Shown here: one piece after another, positions 1 to 12,064 of the stretch
Layout: the number at the start of each line of letters is the position of its first letter
Position numbering within the stretch: position 1 is the stretch's first letter
NCBI RefSeq assembly: GCF_964656455.1
Contig: NC_135715.1
Coordinates: 38,574,603 to 38,638,602, forward strand
Origin: Halichoerus grypus
Taxonomy: Eukaryota; Chordata; Mammalia; Carnivora; Phocidae
Direction: 5' to 3'
Length of the DNA stretch: 64,000 bases
Notes under the pieces: model-generated
Told to the model about the DNA's origin: nothing
Seen by the model: the letters and a program-made list of their open reading frames with translations, nothing else
The model's database searches: none
Position numbers and translations under genes: made by a program

Positions 1-439
1 CTGACACATTTCTCTCTCTACCCTCTAGTTTTGAATTCATTTTCATTAAATCAGACTGGGTGTGTTGTTGTCATTTGGAATCCAAGGACCCTAAACGTAT
101 TTTATGAAAGCCCTTATAAATCTATGGATTTTATATTTATAAGATTAGGCAATATATATATGGCCAAAAGGTTCTATAGCTAACAGGTTCTGTAATTTAT
201 GACTGGGGTGGTCAGGAAACCCTCACAGAAGAGATTGAAACTGAAGTAGTGTCTCAAAGTTTAGGTCGGTGGTAACATATTTGTTTGGTTTTTAGTCTTC
301 TCATATCACTTTAATATTTATTCTCTCAGTTATACTTAACACATGGGTTTGGAGTGTCAGGTACTTTTTCCCCACATCTTATCATTGACAAAATTTAGGT
401 CACTGATGGAATGCATGGTGGAAGAAGAATATATGTTAT
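1..439. other. AT-rich non-coding sequence, nothing recognised
   Basis: No repeat, exon or RNA gene is recognisable here. Confidence 0.5.
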
Positions 440-600
440 ATTCTTAATACGTACTAAGAACTATGTTAATCTTCTTTAAGTCTTCCAGCAATCCTTTTAA
501 TCATAGTTGGATTTGACCCAATTTTACAAGTAAGAAATCAAGGAAGTGACTTGCCTAGGGTCACATGGAAAGCAGATGGTTCAATTCCAGTAAGAACCCC
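440..600 (-). repeat. MIR SINE fragment
   Basis: The segment reads as the reverse complement of the MIR core: a 'fall to the low thousands of bases apart' pattern of tcttccagcaatcctttt, ccaattttacaagtaagaaa, then gacttgcctagggtcaca. These correspond to MIR phrases for 'bases in Hardy order': cctcacaacaaccc, cattttacagatgagg and acttgcccaaggtcacac. Divergence is high, as expected for this pre-eutherian family. Confidence 0.65.
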
Positions 601-605
601 TTGTT

Positions 606-1064
606 TCTGATTTGATTCAGATTTTTTTTTTCTTTCATATAGTTTCTAGAAGGAGAATTAGCAGAGGGAAAAAGAGAGAGAGAGAGAGTGCTCTTGGGAG
701 ATGCCTGAGGCAGGGCCAGTAGAGGAGAGATTATTAATAGAGTACAGAAGTATATTAACAGTCTAGGTGAGGGTGCTGCTGGTTTGGCCAAGCAGAGATT
801 TGTGCAGAAAAGTGGTTAGAGTTGCACCTGAAGTAGCAGGTTGGTTGTTAAATTACAGTGAGCAGCAGAAACTCTCTAGGTGTTTCCACTGTTTCCAGAG
901 TTTTCAAACTGAAGTGTGGGGATGTGTTCCTAACATGTAAAATTATTTATTGTTTCCTTCAAAAATCTTGGAAATAGTTTTGGTCAGTAGAAAGCAATTC
1001 AGGATTGTGAGCAGAAGACATGGACAGAGTAGTAAACTGTGCAGATGAACTCTTCAATTCATTC
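606..1064. other. Non-coding sequence with short GA tract
   Basis: A GA-rich run lies at about 673-689. Nothing else is recognised. Confidence 0.45.
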
Positions 1065-1205
1065 AAACACTTATCAAGTATTTATTGAGAGACTGTTATA
1101 TGCTTGAATCTGAGATAACAAAATGAGCAAGACATCCTCCCTGTGTTCAAGGAATTTCTATTTTTCAAGGCACATGCATTTTCCCAGGAATTTACAGTCT
1201 AGACA
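1065..1205 (+). repeat. Ancient unassigned repeat family A, 5'-like fragment
   Basis: The text runs tatttattgagagactgt, then gagcaagacatcctccctg, then gaatttacagtctagacag. This is the same order of phrases seen in other copies of an old mammalian repeat in this window (for example near 26120 and 33765). I do not assign a family name. Confidence 0.45.
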
Positions 1206-2219
1206 GAAATATAGTAGTTATATAATGTGCATATTAGGTGTACATGGGTACATATTTGTTTTACTTACGGAATTAGGAATTAGCTCAGAGTACAGATTAA
1301 AACCTCCAAGAGTGAATTATTTTCCAAAAAAGGAGTATTTTCAGAACTTTTATCAAGTATTAGTTGTTATTAAAACATCAAAAACATATTTCATCACTTT
1401 GAGAGATTCAGTCTTCAGAGATCGTGTATGAGTGGAATAGAGGCCAAGGCCTTGAGAACTTCTTGTGCAATCATTTTGCAGTATTTTTCAGTAGGATAGA
1501 AAATAGAAATTACCAGTGTGACATCCCCCCCATTTTCTACTTATCTATAAGAAGGCCAAATAAAAAATTAGCTTTCATTTGACATTTTTAAATATTACTC
1601 AGAAGAATCAAGAAGTTAAGGGATATATAACACTAAAAAAGCAATGTATATTTTAACTAAAAGAGAAAAATTAAGTTTTCTGCTGTTTCAAAATATATCA
1701 TTTAAAATTACAGAAATGTTTGAATTATAAATAGTAAAACTATTCATATTTTAAAAACTTTGATGACAGATCTACATTAGTAAATGCATTTGAGCACTTC
1801 TCCTATCTATATTTACTCATTTTACATGAACAGATTTTTACTTGATTCTGACCACCCAATATGCGGGATTGAGCATTTCAAAGTAGAAATCCAAAGTTCT
1901 GTCTTGGAAACTACAGTATTTAATTTGATAGTTCATCTTTCTCAAAAGGATACATTAATTACTCAGTTTCCTCTAGATATTGAATTCATTATAGATACAA
2001 CAAAATAAAACATTTCTTCCTCATTTAAGTTATTAAAGTCTTAGTGAACTTACCATAAAGAAATCTGATAGTTTCAAATTAGGAAAAAGTAAAAATTAGC
2101 CCTACTACCATTCATCCATTAACTCATTAACTTAACAAACTGATATTTTGTTCACAAGTAGTGTCTTTGCCTGTCTTACTTTTTGCTTATCTAATGTTCA
2201 ATGTATTAAAAATACCAGG
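1206..2219. other. AT-rich non-coding sequence, nothing recognised
   Basis: Only short chance reading frames occur. No repeat family was recognised. Confidence 0.45.
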
Positions 2220-2345
2220 CTTAGCACCATCATGTAATAAGCAGCAGGACTGGAGGTCAAAGGGCCTAGTGAGAGGAATGACATAATATCTTTACACCTC
2301 AGGGTCTTTATCTGTACAATCAGAAATTTTGAGTAGAATTCCCAA
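2220..2345 (+). repeat. Probable MIR fragment
   Basis: A short run resembles the sense MIR middle: acacctcagggtctttatctgtac corresponds in position to the MIR phrase for 'cctcagtttcctcatctgta'. Only about 120 bases are matched and divergence is high. Confidence 0.4.
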
Positions 2346-2689
2346 GATTCTTTGGTTATTAAAATTCAACGAGGACCTCTCCACAATTTTTGAATAGCGT
2401 AAGCCTTACAAAATGAGATTGGCAAATAAGCTTTTAGTTGATAAATGTAAATATCAAGAATGGCATAAATGTTTGATATGCCTTTGTGGCAGTATCTAAA
2501 GTTGTATCAGTTTTGATCATATCATTTTAAGAATATTTGTTTCATTTCATCTTATTTTAGGAATATTAGTTTCAGTGGATTAGTTTATATCCACTAATTG
2601 CATTTATAGAGATAAATTAAAATCTCATGCCTTTTTTTTGAAGCTAAGTTACTTTTTCCTTGTGGTGTTAGCATAGTAACCCCTTCTTC
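2346..2689. other. Non-coding sequence, nothing recognised
   Basis: An imperfect local repeat (attttaagaatatttgtttc and attttaggaatattagtttc, near 2523-2573) is the only structure seen. Confidence 0.4.
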
Positions 2690-2960
2690 TCTTCCTAAGT
2701 TCCTTATCTCCACTTGGAAATTTTTTCCCGCAGATCGTCATGTGGCTTTCTCCCTCATTTGATCCACATCTCTGTTCAATACTCCCCCAGTGCTGTCTAT
2801 CCTTTAAAATTACTATCTTTCATAACATTGCACATTTATTATTATTTTTTAACTGTATGTATTTTGTGACTAATGAGAAATAAGCTTTATGAGGCTGGTT
2901 TCTTCTTTATAGCAAAGCCATATCCCTATTGCCTGGATTTGCTTTGCTGTCCAGTAAAGT
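2690..2960 (+). repeat. L2 LINE 3' fragment
   Basis: The order of phrases (cctaagttccttatctcc, ataacattgcacatttatt, gagaaataagctttatgagg, ccctattgcctgg) follows the L2 3' end, whose family consensus carries 'aatgtaagctccatgaggg' followed by 'tatccccagcgcctgg'. It is a 5'-truncated old LINE. Confidence 0.55.
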
Positions 2961-2979
2961 TAAATTTAGTTAAAAGTAA

Positions 2980-3125
2980 ATAATATGAGAAAAATATTTC
3001 CTCAGTCACAGCAGTCACATATTTGCTACTCAATAGTTAGGTGTAGCTAGTGGCTACAATATTGGAAGAGTGTAGACGGAACATTTCCATCAGCCCAGGA
3101 ATTGTTATGCTCTGCGCCACAGTGA
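2980..3125 (+). repeat. hAT-Charlie-type DNA transposon fragment
   Basis: The phrases gctagtggctacaatattgg and ggaacatttccatca match the terminal part of a common short mammalian hAT element, in which 'gctagtggctaccatattgg' is followed by 'agaacatttccatca'. Only one end is present. The subfamily name is left open. Confidence 0.55.
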
Positions 3126-3376
3126 TTGATACGTAAAAGATGCACAATAAGTGCGTGGTCAAAATGCAAATCTGAAATTTTAATGTTTTGCATTAAAACC
3201 TATCATTTTTTGCTTTCTTTAGATGAAATTATTCCTAGGCAGTGAAAGATATTATAAAAGTGAAAAGGTGAAGCCTATATATCCCAGACCCTTGTTTACC
3301 AGTAAAGTCAAAGATTTCCAGGGCAATTCACTAGTTCTTTCTTCTTTTCAAGTGTGATTACAAGTATTTCATTAAA

Positions 3377-3394
3377 ATATATATATATATATAT
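3377..3394. repeat. (TA)n microsatellite
   Basis: About nine uninterrupted TA units. Confidence 0.9.
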
Positions 3395-4700
3395 TTCTTT
3401 ATAGATAAATAACTTGCTAAGATTAGCAGAAAATTAATTTGTTACGAAAATAGAATTAGTGTTAACAGACATAATCACATGAGGAATTATACCTCCCTTG
3501 CCAATTAGAAAATACTTCTAATAAAATTGTGTATTTTATAAATAACAACATTATCAAAATAAAAATCCCCACACCTTTATCTTTAAAGAACTACATTTGT
3601 TCCACATTTGTAGGTTTACTAAAGATTTAGACAAAATTAAGAAGATAGGAATGGAAGGGCTGAGTACTTATGACAGCAAATAACTAACCTCTTTTATAAT
3701 AATACTAGTATAGATTTGGTGATGTAACAAAGTAATGACTAAAGACAGTAAATTACTAACAACCAAAATTATTATCACAGAAGTAGTAATCTCACATGGA
3801 TGCATAGAAATTGGTATGCTAAATATAGTGCACAATTTTTTTTTCAATTCTGTTTGAAATTCAACTTCATTAATAAATCATAACATATAAATTGGCTTGT
3901 TAGTTTTAATACCAAGAATTTCTTATAAGCTTTTTACAACGAGATTTTACTCTTGAAATTGACTTGCTCATCTGAAGAACATGGGCTTTGAAATTGCTGT
4001 ATTGTGGATACAGCTGCATGTTCCCTTAGCCTATATCAATAAAATAAAATGGATGTGAATTCTAAATTTTATTATAATTTATAAGGATATACATGTGATC
4101 ACATTATGATGATATGTATTTATATATGCGGTTGTATAAAATCTATGATGCAGCTCAGGGACATTTTTTGATCAGTTGTCCATTAGAAAAACAGAATTTT
4201 ATAGATACACCCTTTAAAGATGTTAGAAGGTCTTCTGCTGGAAACAGAAACTTTATCTAAGAAAACCCATTATCTAATCTTCACAGGTTATAGCAGACCA
4301 TACTGTCTAAATCAAATCCATCCGTGGACACTTTAGTGTATATTTCTATACACTGCCTTTCCTCTATCCCCAGAGATTCAACAAGATTCAGGGAAAGACA
4401 GTTATGATTGTTTTCAGTTACTGAAGAAGGCGGCTTTTATATTTACGGGGAGGATCAGAGAGGCATTGTGCAACCTGGAGAGTTCCCTTGGCTCCAGGTT
4501 TTAAGTTGTTGGGGTGTGTTTGTTCTTTTGTTTGTCTTTCAGGGCTGCATGGAACAGCATGACCATCATGTTCAGCTTTGATGCCTGTGGGAAGGATAGG
4601 TTAGATATAAAACATAGTACAGAGGGAGACAGATGCTTGCTGCATTTGTATTGAAAAGTTTAGAGGAAAAATGTTAAAAGCATTTGGGTCCACCTAAATT

Positions 4701-4729
4701 GAAACAAACAAACAAATGAACAAACAAAA
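4701..4729. repeat. (CAAA)n simple repeat
   Basis: Repeated caaa units with one interruption (aaatgaac). Confidence 0.8.
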
Positions 4730-5082
4730 GTACTTATAAATTGCTGGTCAAATTATCAGTGGTTCCTCTCTTTTAATTATAACATATGCTGTAGAAAATG
4801 GCCTTAATATTTCAGATTTTGCTTTGCAATACCATTTTTTGTGTGTGTGCAGGCTTAAAATCAGCCCAAGTATTTACCATGTCTGAAGCTTAATGTGTTT
4901 GTTCATTTGGGGATTGTACCAAACCCATATGGTAAGAAATAAACATTAGTATATCTAACTATTGTTACACATTAGTTAACGTTATTATCCATTTGATCTT
5001 TGATTAGATCTTTTACTTTCCCTTTCTTTTCTTCATCCTACTCTTTTCCCTTTGTGGTAGATCATTAAAATGTAACTAATTC

Positions 5083-5232
5083 TCTTTAAGGTCTTGCCAC
5101 CCATGGACCAGAAACATCTTTACCTGGGAGCTTGTTTGAAATGCAGAATCCCCATTCCTACTGAACCAGAATCTGCATTTCAGCAGAATTTCCAGATGAT
5201 CTGAATGCATATTAAAGTTTGAGAAGCAATAT
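5083..5232 (+). repeat. hAT-Charlie element, MER20-like
   Basis: The phrases ggaccagaaacatctttacc, gggagcttgtttgaaatgca, ctactgaaccagaatctgc and ttaaagtttgagaagca follow in order the layout of the short non-autonomous mammalian hAT element MER20 (from memory: 'cacctgggaacttgttagaa', 'ctactgaatcagaaactc', 'tttgagaaccactg'). Nearly the whole element is present. Confidence 0.65.
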
Positions 5233-6595
5233 TTGAATGTATACATTATACTGCAATAGACATTTCCTAATCCCATATAAAGTTCTGATTATTATGCTTT
5301 TCTATTATATAAAATCATCAAGATATGATTTTTTAACTTCACTGTTACTCAACATACTCAAAGGTTAAGTCAACATAAACTATTTTAATATTATACTTAT
5401 CTTTCAGGATCCAGATTTTTAACTTAAGTATATGCTTTTAGGATTCAAGAGAGAGTGTGAAGTATAATTCATTCCAACAGCAGATCATTTCATATCTATT
5501 TGTATCTTAATTATGTTTTTATACACTAGAACAAGTTTTAGCTTTTGAAATGCTTATTAAAAATATTTCCAACTAGTTAAAGAATATCAATGGTAGAGTG
5601 TCCTCATGATACTAAGAAGTTTTTTCTGAAGATTTGAGATCTGTGGTCTCAGTGTCGTGTCTTTGAAAAGCCTTAAAAATAGTAGATTAAATATTTGAGC
5701 CAATTAAATATTTCAAATGATTGATTTTGGATTATTAACTGCAGCTTGTTAGCCTCATGTATAAAGATTTCTTGGCCCATTGATGAAGTACATTGTTTTA
5801 ATGTACTTATTTCATATATTGCAATCACTTATACCATATGTTACATATTTATATATTAATATATTTCTCATGGATAGCTATAATCCTGATTCATGACATC
5901 ACATCTGTCCTCTCACATCCAAGATACGAACTTTGAACCTATAATCATTCTTTTCTCTTGGTTCTAATTTTAGCCATCTTATATAATTTAATTGAGTAAT
6001 ACTTCCTCCTGTCGTTTTTAGCTAATTTTTTTAGTTTGAAGTCATCTACATATTCAACTACTTTTAATCTCTGAAAACAATTTGGAAAGGCATACCATTT
6101 TAACTTGTTTATCAAAGACCTCGTCATTACTTATAAAGTGTAATGCACTTAATAAACATTTCTTTTAAGCTTAACAAATCATTTCCTTCTTTCTGGGCCA
6201 TACATCTTTAACTAGAAATCAGAGATATGTTGGATTCTCAGAATACAATATGAAATTGCATAGACATTTTTAGAATGTCATAAAACTCTTTAAAAACCTA
6301 TTCTATGTATTACATAAAGTAGTACATAGTTCTGTATTTTAAGAAGCTTAATTATAAGTAGCTACTAATTATAACAGTAGCTAAACATTAATGTATTTTA
6401 TTTAGTTATGTGCAAAGTAAAGTAGACAATTTAATTTTAAGTTATTTTATGTTTTTCATATAGAGCTGGTGATAGATTTTCACTATTCCCCACTAAACAC
6501 ATAAAATACACAAAATTAGGCAATGAGAGTAGAAATATTGTTAAAGAAAATGTCACATAAATTGTCCTTGGTGGGGGTGGTGGTGTTTCCTTACC
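5233..6595. other. AT-rich non-coding sequence, nothing recognised
   Basis: No repeat family or exon was recognised. Confidence 0.45.
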
Positions 6596-6624
6596 GTGTG
6601 TGTGTGTGTGTGTATGTGTGTATA
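6596..6624. repeat. (TG)n microsatellite
   Basis: TG units with one TA interruption. Confidence 0.9.
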
Positions 6625-6769
6625 GTTATGGTAAGAACACTTAACCTGAGATCTACTCTCTTACTGTGCATTTTTAAATGCCAAATACTTTGTGTTGTGT
6701 TCTTTTTAAAAAATGAATTACAGACAGTACATTTATTTTAGTTGACAGTCTCTCTAATGGATCAAGAAA

Positions 6770-7010
6770 TTAGTATAACATTCATTCACTGCCCCCAAGG
6801 ACATTGGTAGGTACAAGAGATAGAGAAAATGAGTGGACAAGTAATTATCGTAGAAGGTAGTATATGGTATATGACAACGCCGTAAGGGAAGTCTTGATTA
6901 TGTCATATGGACGTTCTGTGGAAGGAGTTATTGCAGTCAGCTGAGAAGACCAAAAAGAAATGCATTAGGATGAGGTTTGAAAGATGAATCACCTTTTGAC
7001 AGGTCAGGAA
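6770..7010 (+). repeat. Possible fragment of ancient repeat family A
   Basis: The text has the family's layout (a 'cattcact...ccccaaggac' start, agagatagagaaaatgag, then gaagtcttgattatg and gatgaggtttgaaagatgaa). Similarity to the clearer copies is weak, so this call is tentative. Confidence 0.3.
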
Positions 7011-8147
7011 AGGTCATCCTAAATGAATGGAAAATAGTGAAAAATTGTTCTATTTCTACAATTCACGGTTTTATTTGCCAAGGTAATAAAATTACTTTCC
7101 CTGATAACACAAGGCATGAATTTTATAGGGTGGAGTTGTCATTTACAATTTATGAACACCCCTCACCCTGCCCATGCCTTAGTTGTAAAATCCTGTACCT
7201 CCACAAATTCAGAGATCTAAATGGGGATCAAATTAGATTATCACATGGACAAAAGGCATACTTTGTTCAGAATTAGCATAGAATCCATTGCATGAAAAGG
7301 ACCTTGACCTCTTTTTCCATCATAACTTTCATCTTCATATTTTTTGCCGTTAAAGAAGCTGTGTGATTTTTCTTTCCAGTTTGTTCCCTGTGTCACATAA
7401 TAGGATGTTCAGACACCAAACACCTGAAGGAAACTTTATCGTGCATTTCCACTGATCAGGTGGTTGTGAAGTACCGACTAAAGAAAGAGACACAGTTCTC
7501 TTTTTCACTTTTAGCATGAAATAGAAAATTTAGCTATACATGCAAATTACATGTTTTAGAAAGAGGCAAATACAGCACCGGGGCACTCACCAGGCATTTA
7601 AGTAAGAAAATTATCGATGCATCATAGAATGATTTGCAAATATACCTGAAAAGATACTGCAGATCTATATCTTATATCTTAATTTTAACCACTTAAATGG
7701 TGTTGTTATTTTGTATGTTTACTCAAATTATCTTTGTTATAACGTTAAAATTAGTCAAACTGCTTAGACTATTTCTCTTTTACCTTAAACATCAGTCATA
7801 ATGTTTTTTTTTTCTTTTTGTCTTTTGAAAAATAAAATATACAATGTATGGGGCAATTTTGTAATTAAAGGGATTGCCATTATCTTCTGAGGTACACTGC
7901 TTTAACAATATCCCAAAGTCTTAAGAGAAACAAGATAAAAATAGCAACTAAGATATTTGGAGTGATGTTTGGATTCTAAAACAAAAAAAGAAAGAAAGAA
8001 AAAGAAGAAGCAAACAGGCTGTGGATGCAGGGACTTGTAAGGGATCTAGTTCATAGCGAGCTTTCTCAAAAAATATATTTACCTACATGGCCCCAAATTC
8101 CACCTGACAGGCTAACGTCATATTTTTTTCTTAGTAGTTAGGCATTC
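7011..8147. other. Non-coding sequence, nothing recognised
   Basis: A purine-rich run (aaaaagaaagaaagaaaaag) lies at about 7983-8009. A 99-codon chance frame overlaps 6977-7276 and has no recognisable domain. Confidence 0.45.
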
Positions 8148-8330
8148 AGGCTTAGAGTCAGTAGAACTGGATTTCATTCCTGCCAATTGCTTGCTCTCTG
8201 GTTTTAGGCAAAATTTTAGCCCCCCCGATACTTTCTGAAGTGCATTACAGTAAGGTTCAAATGTACTTAAAGAGCTAGGCACTTAAAACATGATAATTAT
8301 TTTTATTATCGTTGATATCGGCTATAGTAG
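8148..8330 (+). repeat. MIR SINE
   Basis: Sense MIR order: cttagagtcagtagaactgg, tgccaattgcttgctctctg, ttttaggcaaaattttagcc, then agagctaggcacttaaaaca. This parallels the MIR phrases for 'agactgcctgggtt', 'tgccacttactagctgtg', 'ttgggcaa' and 'gcctggcacat'. Confidence 0.6.
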
Positions 8331-8744
8331 TAGTAACAACAGTTGTAGTGATCATTCAAATCTGTAGATAAATTAATTGAATCGAATTAATTCCTCTCAA
8401 CATCTAGCTAAGAAAGCTGCACTGAGGAAATAGAGACATTCTTTTTGTTCATTTTCCTTTTTCAAGAGATTGAAAGGAGAGTCATTTTAGAATTTAGATC
8501 CTTCCTGCCATGGCACGTCCCAACATTCTAGAGAAGTTTGGAGTAGTCGTGAGGAACCTAGGGTATGAGGAGAACCCTTGAGGACAGGGAAGACTAAAGT
8601 AGGAGGGTGCTTCAAAATAAATTTTATCTATTTCCTACCTTCTCCAGGAAGGACTAGTAAACACTTTATTTGACTTCCTTCAACCAATGGTTGAATGGTG
8701 TCTGAATGGTGAAAACTTCCTCTCCATGTATTGAGAGATGTTGA

Positions 8745-9560
8745 CAAGTTGAGGAGTAGGCAGAGATCAGTTCATCGAAGGCCTAATCAGCAAAGATTGA
8801 GATTGTATTCTGAGTGGGAAAAAGAGTGATTGGACATTTTCAGCAGAGGGATAGCTTGATCTGACCTATGATTTAAAAAAAAAGAATGAAAACAAAGCTG
8901 GGTCCATAGCCAAGGAGATGGTAAAGAATGGTAAGATTTGGGATATTTACTACATAGATAGTAGAGCTGATATGACATGTTGACAGATTAAATATAGAAG
9001 TTGGAGGAAAGAGATGATTTGTATCTAACGTCTTGATTCCTTGGTTTTTGGCCTGAATGAAAGAGGGAATGGGGAAATCTGGCTGGCGTAGATTGAGGAT
9101 GGAAACTAAGAGTCCTGTTTTAGTTAGAAGAAGCTTAAGATGCCTATTTGACATCTAAATATCAATACCAGGGAGGTAGTTTAATTAATGGATCCTGAGA
9201 GGGAGGGGGGTTGTATCTGGAGATATATATTGGGAATCTGTCACTGTACAGTTTAATGCCCTGAAATCTCAGTGCACTGCCCTTGAATCTCTTCTCCTCC
9301 ACCGGAGAAGAATCTCAGTCCTCAGGAGAATAAGAGATTCAAGGGCAGTGCACTGAGACATGCCCACATTCAGAAGTGGGAAGAGGGGAGCCACCAAAGT
9401 ACACAGAGAAAAAGTTGAGAGGAAAATCGAAGACAGTGGTGTCCTAGAAACCAGGTACAGAAAGTGTGTGTGGACAAGAGGATGATTAACTGGTAAAATT
9501 CTGCTAGGGGTGCATGAGTGCATTAAAAGGCAGAACGGACCATTGGAAGAGAGGTGGGGA
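8745..9560 (+). repeat. Ancient unassigned repeat family A, long copy
   Basis: A purine-rich stretch that shares an ordered set of phrases with the copy at 12.6-13.9 kb. Examples are the 'gattgtattctgagtgggaa' block, 'tttttggcctgaatgaaag', 'agatgcctatttgacatc' and 'gtggtgtcctagaaaccagg'. The same phrases are common in mammalian genomes in one old repeat family, but I do not give it a name from memory. The short open frames on either strand (8787-8978, 8873-9154, 9269-9523) are chance frames within it. Confidence 0.5.
9267..9358. repeat. 27-bp perfect inverted repeat
   Basis: Positions 9267-9293 are the exact reverse complement of 9332-9358, with a 38-base spacer. The core is agtgcactgcccttgaatct on the left and agattcaagggcagtgcact on the right. 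The spacer also contains a smaller hairpin (ttctcc at 9292-9297 with ggagaa at 9304-9309). A perfect arm of this length inside an old diverged repeat means the second arm arose recently, most simply by template switching. Confidence 0.9.
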
Positions 9561-11829
9561 CCTTGAGACGAAGGGTTCTAGAACCTGTTTCATTGCAGTT
9601 TTATCATGTCTTGCATTTATGGTCACTTCTCTGATGACTTTAAAAGAAATAGCTCAGTTACAGTGTCCCTCCAATTCTCCAGGATTAACCCACATTATTC
9701 TGATTCCACACCCACTTATAGAGCTGGCACACACTGTTATTCTCACCATTTTTAGGATATTCATGTGGAATGTTTATACTGCCTCTGTTACACTATTACC
9801 TATGAAGACTCAAATGCCGTCCCATCTTAACGAGTTAAAAAAAATTATCTTAACCTCCAGATGCTTTCCAGTTGTTTTCATATTCATTTTACAAACCTTT
9901 TCTGAGAATGCTCTGTATCATTTTTCTACCATTTCCTCTCTATTCTCTCACTCTCTCAAACCTCTTGTGATATGAATTTCCTTTACAGATCTCCTGAAAT
10001 TACTCTGCTTAATGACACCAATGATTTCTTAAACACTGAAACCAGGGGCTTTTTATGATTATTCTCTCTATGCAGCTACTTTAAGTAGGAAGTTGAAAAA
10101 AATTATTTGTACTATTTGCAATTTTGATTTACCATGACTTAAATTTCCATAATAAATCCCCAGGAACTCCTTTTTGACTTAAGCTTTTCATAGACCCTAG
10201 TTTGAAAGCCACTGATCTAGAAAACAAGTATTATGCTAATGTCTTTTACAGAGGACAACACCTAAGGTAAAGGCCAAGCTGATTGTCTCTGGGTTCCTAT
10301 ACATCTCCCACAGTTAAATTTCACATTAATTTGAAATTGATTTTTAGTAATTAAAATCACAGTTATATTAGCCTCTTGACACAAATTTAAAATGAAGAGC
10401 TTTAACTTTATAAACGATAATGCTTATTGCAGTTGATGGTACTAAAAGGTAACAATACAACTCTGTAAACACATTTGGAGTTGCTATCCCTGAACATGAG
10501 CCAGCATCATAATCTGCTTATCAGTGAGAAATGTTCAGGGAGTGTGAAATTCAACAAGACAAGCCAAAGAAAATTAATTCAGACTTGCCTTAGAAATGCC
10601 AATTGACCTAATCTTCTCAATCTATTAATTCTGAAGGTAGAAGGAGCAATAGATGGAATAGCCTAGGGGGTAATCATAATGACACAAGACCTAGGAGCAG
10701 CTCACAGAGTCAGCCCTGCTCCTGAAGACCAACCAGGGAATTCTGAAGAGTTATTTTAAATGTGCAGAGGCCATTCAGAGTCTTACAGGTCAAAAGCAAA
10801 ATCCAAAAATCAATAACAAAAAGTGAATTAGGAAACTTGAAGACATAAATAATGTGATGGGGTTGATTTAATACAAGTGACTCTCAGAGTTGAAGGCATC
10901 CTGTAACAACAGCAGTGAGCCATGCAGAAACCCAACAGTGAGCTCAACAGTGAGCTTCGGTAGCAAATTCGTAGATAATAAAAGCTTTGAATCATAATAC
11001 TTGTAAAATGGCATAATTAAAAAAAGTTCCTGTAAAGTGGTGCCAGTTACATAGCATGCAGAGTGTGGTTGTGAGTTGAAGTTTGTAGGTTTCATGCTCC
11101 GTAGCCTGTCCATTCTTTAATTTTCCTTTACAAATAATAAAGGAGAAAACATCTGTAATTAAGAGATGAAACTGATCTTTGAGGAAATATTATAGATTGT
11201 TAAAAAGCATCTCAATATATCATACTTAAATCAAATATTCATTACCTATTTCATCTAACCTCCCCAAGCAATCAAGTTTTGTAGGAAGAATTTCAAAGAA
11301 ATCTTCTCAATGGGTTGTTTGGAAATTTAGAAAAAACTCTATTCTAGGTGTCTAAGTGACCATAAATACACACACTGATAGATAAATATTTTGGTTTGGA
11401 GTTTTCTTGGGTGCCTGAAATATAGACCATGGATTTCTTAGCAAACCATAGTTTTAAGTCTGTATCACAATCAATATTTGCTTTCCTGTTCTATTTCTCT
11501 TTTTCCTTCCCCTTAACCTTGACTTTGAAATAGATTTTAAAAAGATGATAGAAACAGGTTCCCAGGAGAAGTAATGGAGCACATCTAAGAAACTGGGAAG
11601 AAATGTTGTGGCCTAGCTTAATTTTTTATCATTTTCTCCAAAATAACAACTCTTGGTTAAAGAAGATCGATGAAATATTTGCTGCATAAATGACCTCAAA
11701 ACAACTTCTGGTGTTTTTAGCTTTAATTCTAATAGAGTATGACAGGCATAAAAACTAGATTTAATACCAGTAATTATTATAATTATTATAAATTAAATAA
11801 ACAGCAGTCAATATAGAAATCTGTTTTTG
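9561..11829. other. Non-coding sequence, mostly unrecognised
   Basis: Positions about 10160-10225 (aagcttttcatagaccctag, tttgaaagccactgatctag) look like one end of a hAT-type element. An 11-bp inverted repeat lies at 10487-10541. The 153-codon frame at 9514-9975 has no recognisable domain and begins inside an old repeat. Confidence 0.4.
10487..10541. repeat. 11-bp inverted repeat
   Basis: tccctgaacat (10487-10497) pairs with atgttcaggga (10531-10541) across a 33-base loop. Confidence 0.7.
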
Positions 11830-12030
11830 CTTAACCTGGTTTGTTGGGATGCGGTCCCTGTAGTTTTGATTTGACCTATAACCTAGATACTTTAACGACC
11901 CACTTCATGATCAGCAGTCATGCACCGAACAGGCTTCGTTGCACAGCCTGTGGCTAGATTGCCATGGGTCTATCACGGCCACCGCCTTACGCCTCAGCGA
12001 CCCCCTTACAAGGACTACTCATGCTGATAT
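11830..12030. other. CpG-dense, GC-richer patch of unknown origin
   Basis: At least eight CpG dinucleotides fall between about 11850 and 12002, while the flanks have almost none. Two compact inverted repeats are visible: catga/tcatg at 11906-11922 and acaggct/agcctgt at 11929-11951. An aataaa motif follows at about 12043. I do not recognise a repeat family, exon or structured RNA on either strand. A conserved non-coding element, an LTR fragment or an old pseudogene piece are all possible. Confidence 0.5.
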
Positions 12031-12064
12031 TTAAATAAGGAAAATAAAATTTCTGTATGGACTT

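Larger units (their letters stand above)
3126..5082. other. AT-rich non-coding sequence with two simple repeats
   Basis: A short TA run lies at 3377-3394 and a CAAA-type run at 4701-4729. No exon or interspersed repeat is recognised in the rest. Confidence 0.45.

Noticed and set aside
9514..9975. 153-codon plus-strand frame as a gene
   Set aside because: It starts inside an ancient repeat, has no recognisable domain, and is low-complexity hydrophobic as expected from AT-rich DNA. No splice or promoter context supports it.
12043..12048. aataaa as a polyadenylation signal for a transcript ending at the CpG-dense patch
   Set aside because: The hexamer is very common in AT-rich DNA, and no upstream exon or downstream GT-rich element supports it.
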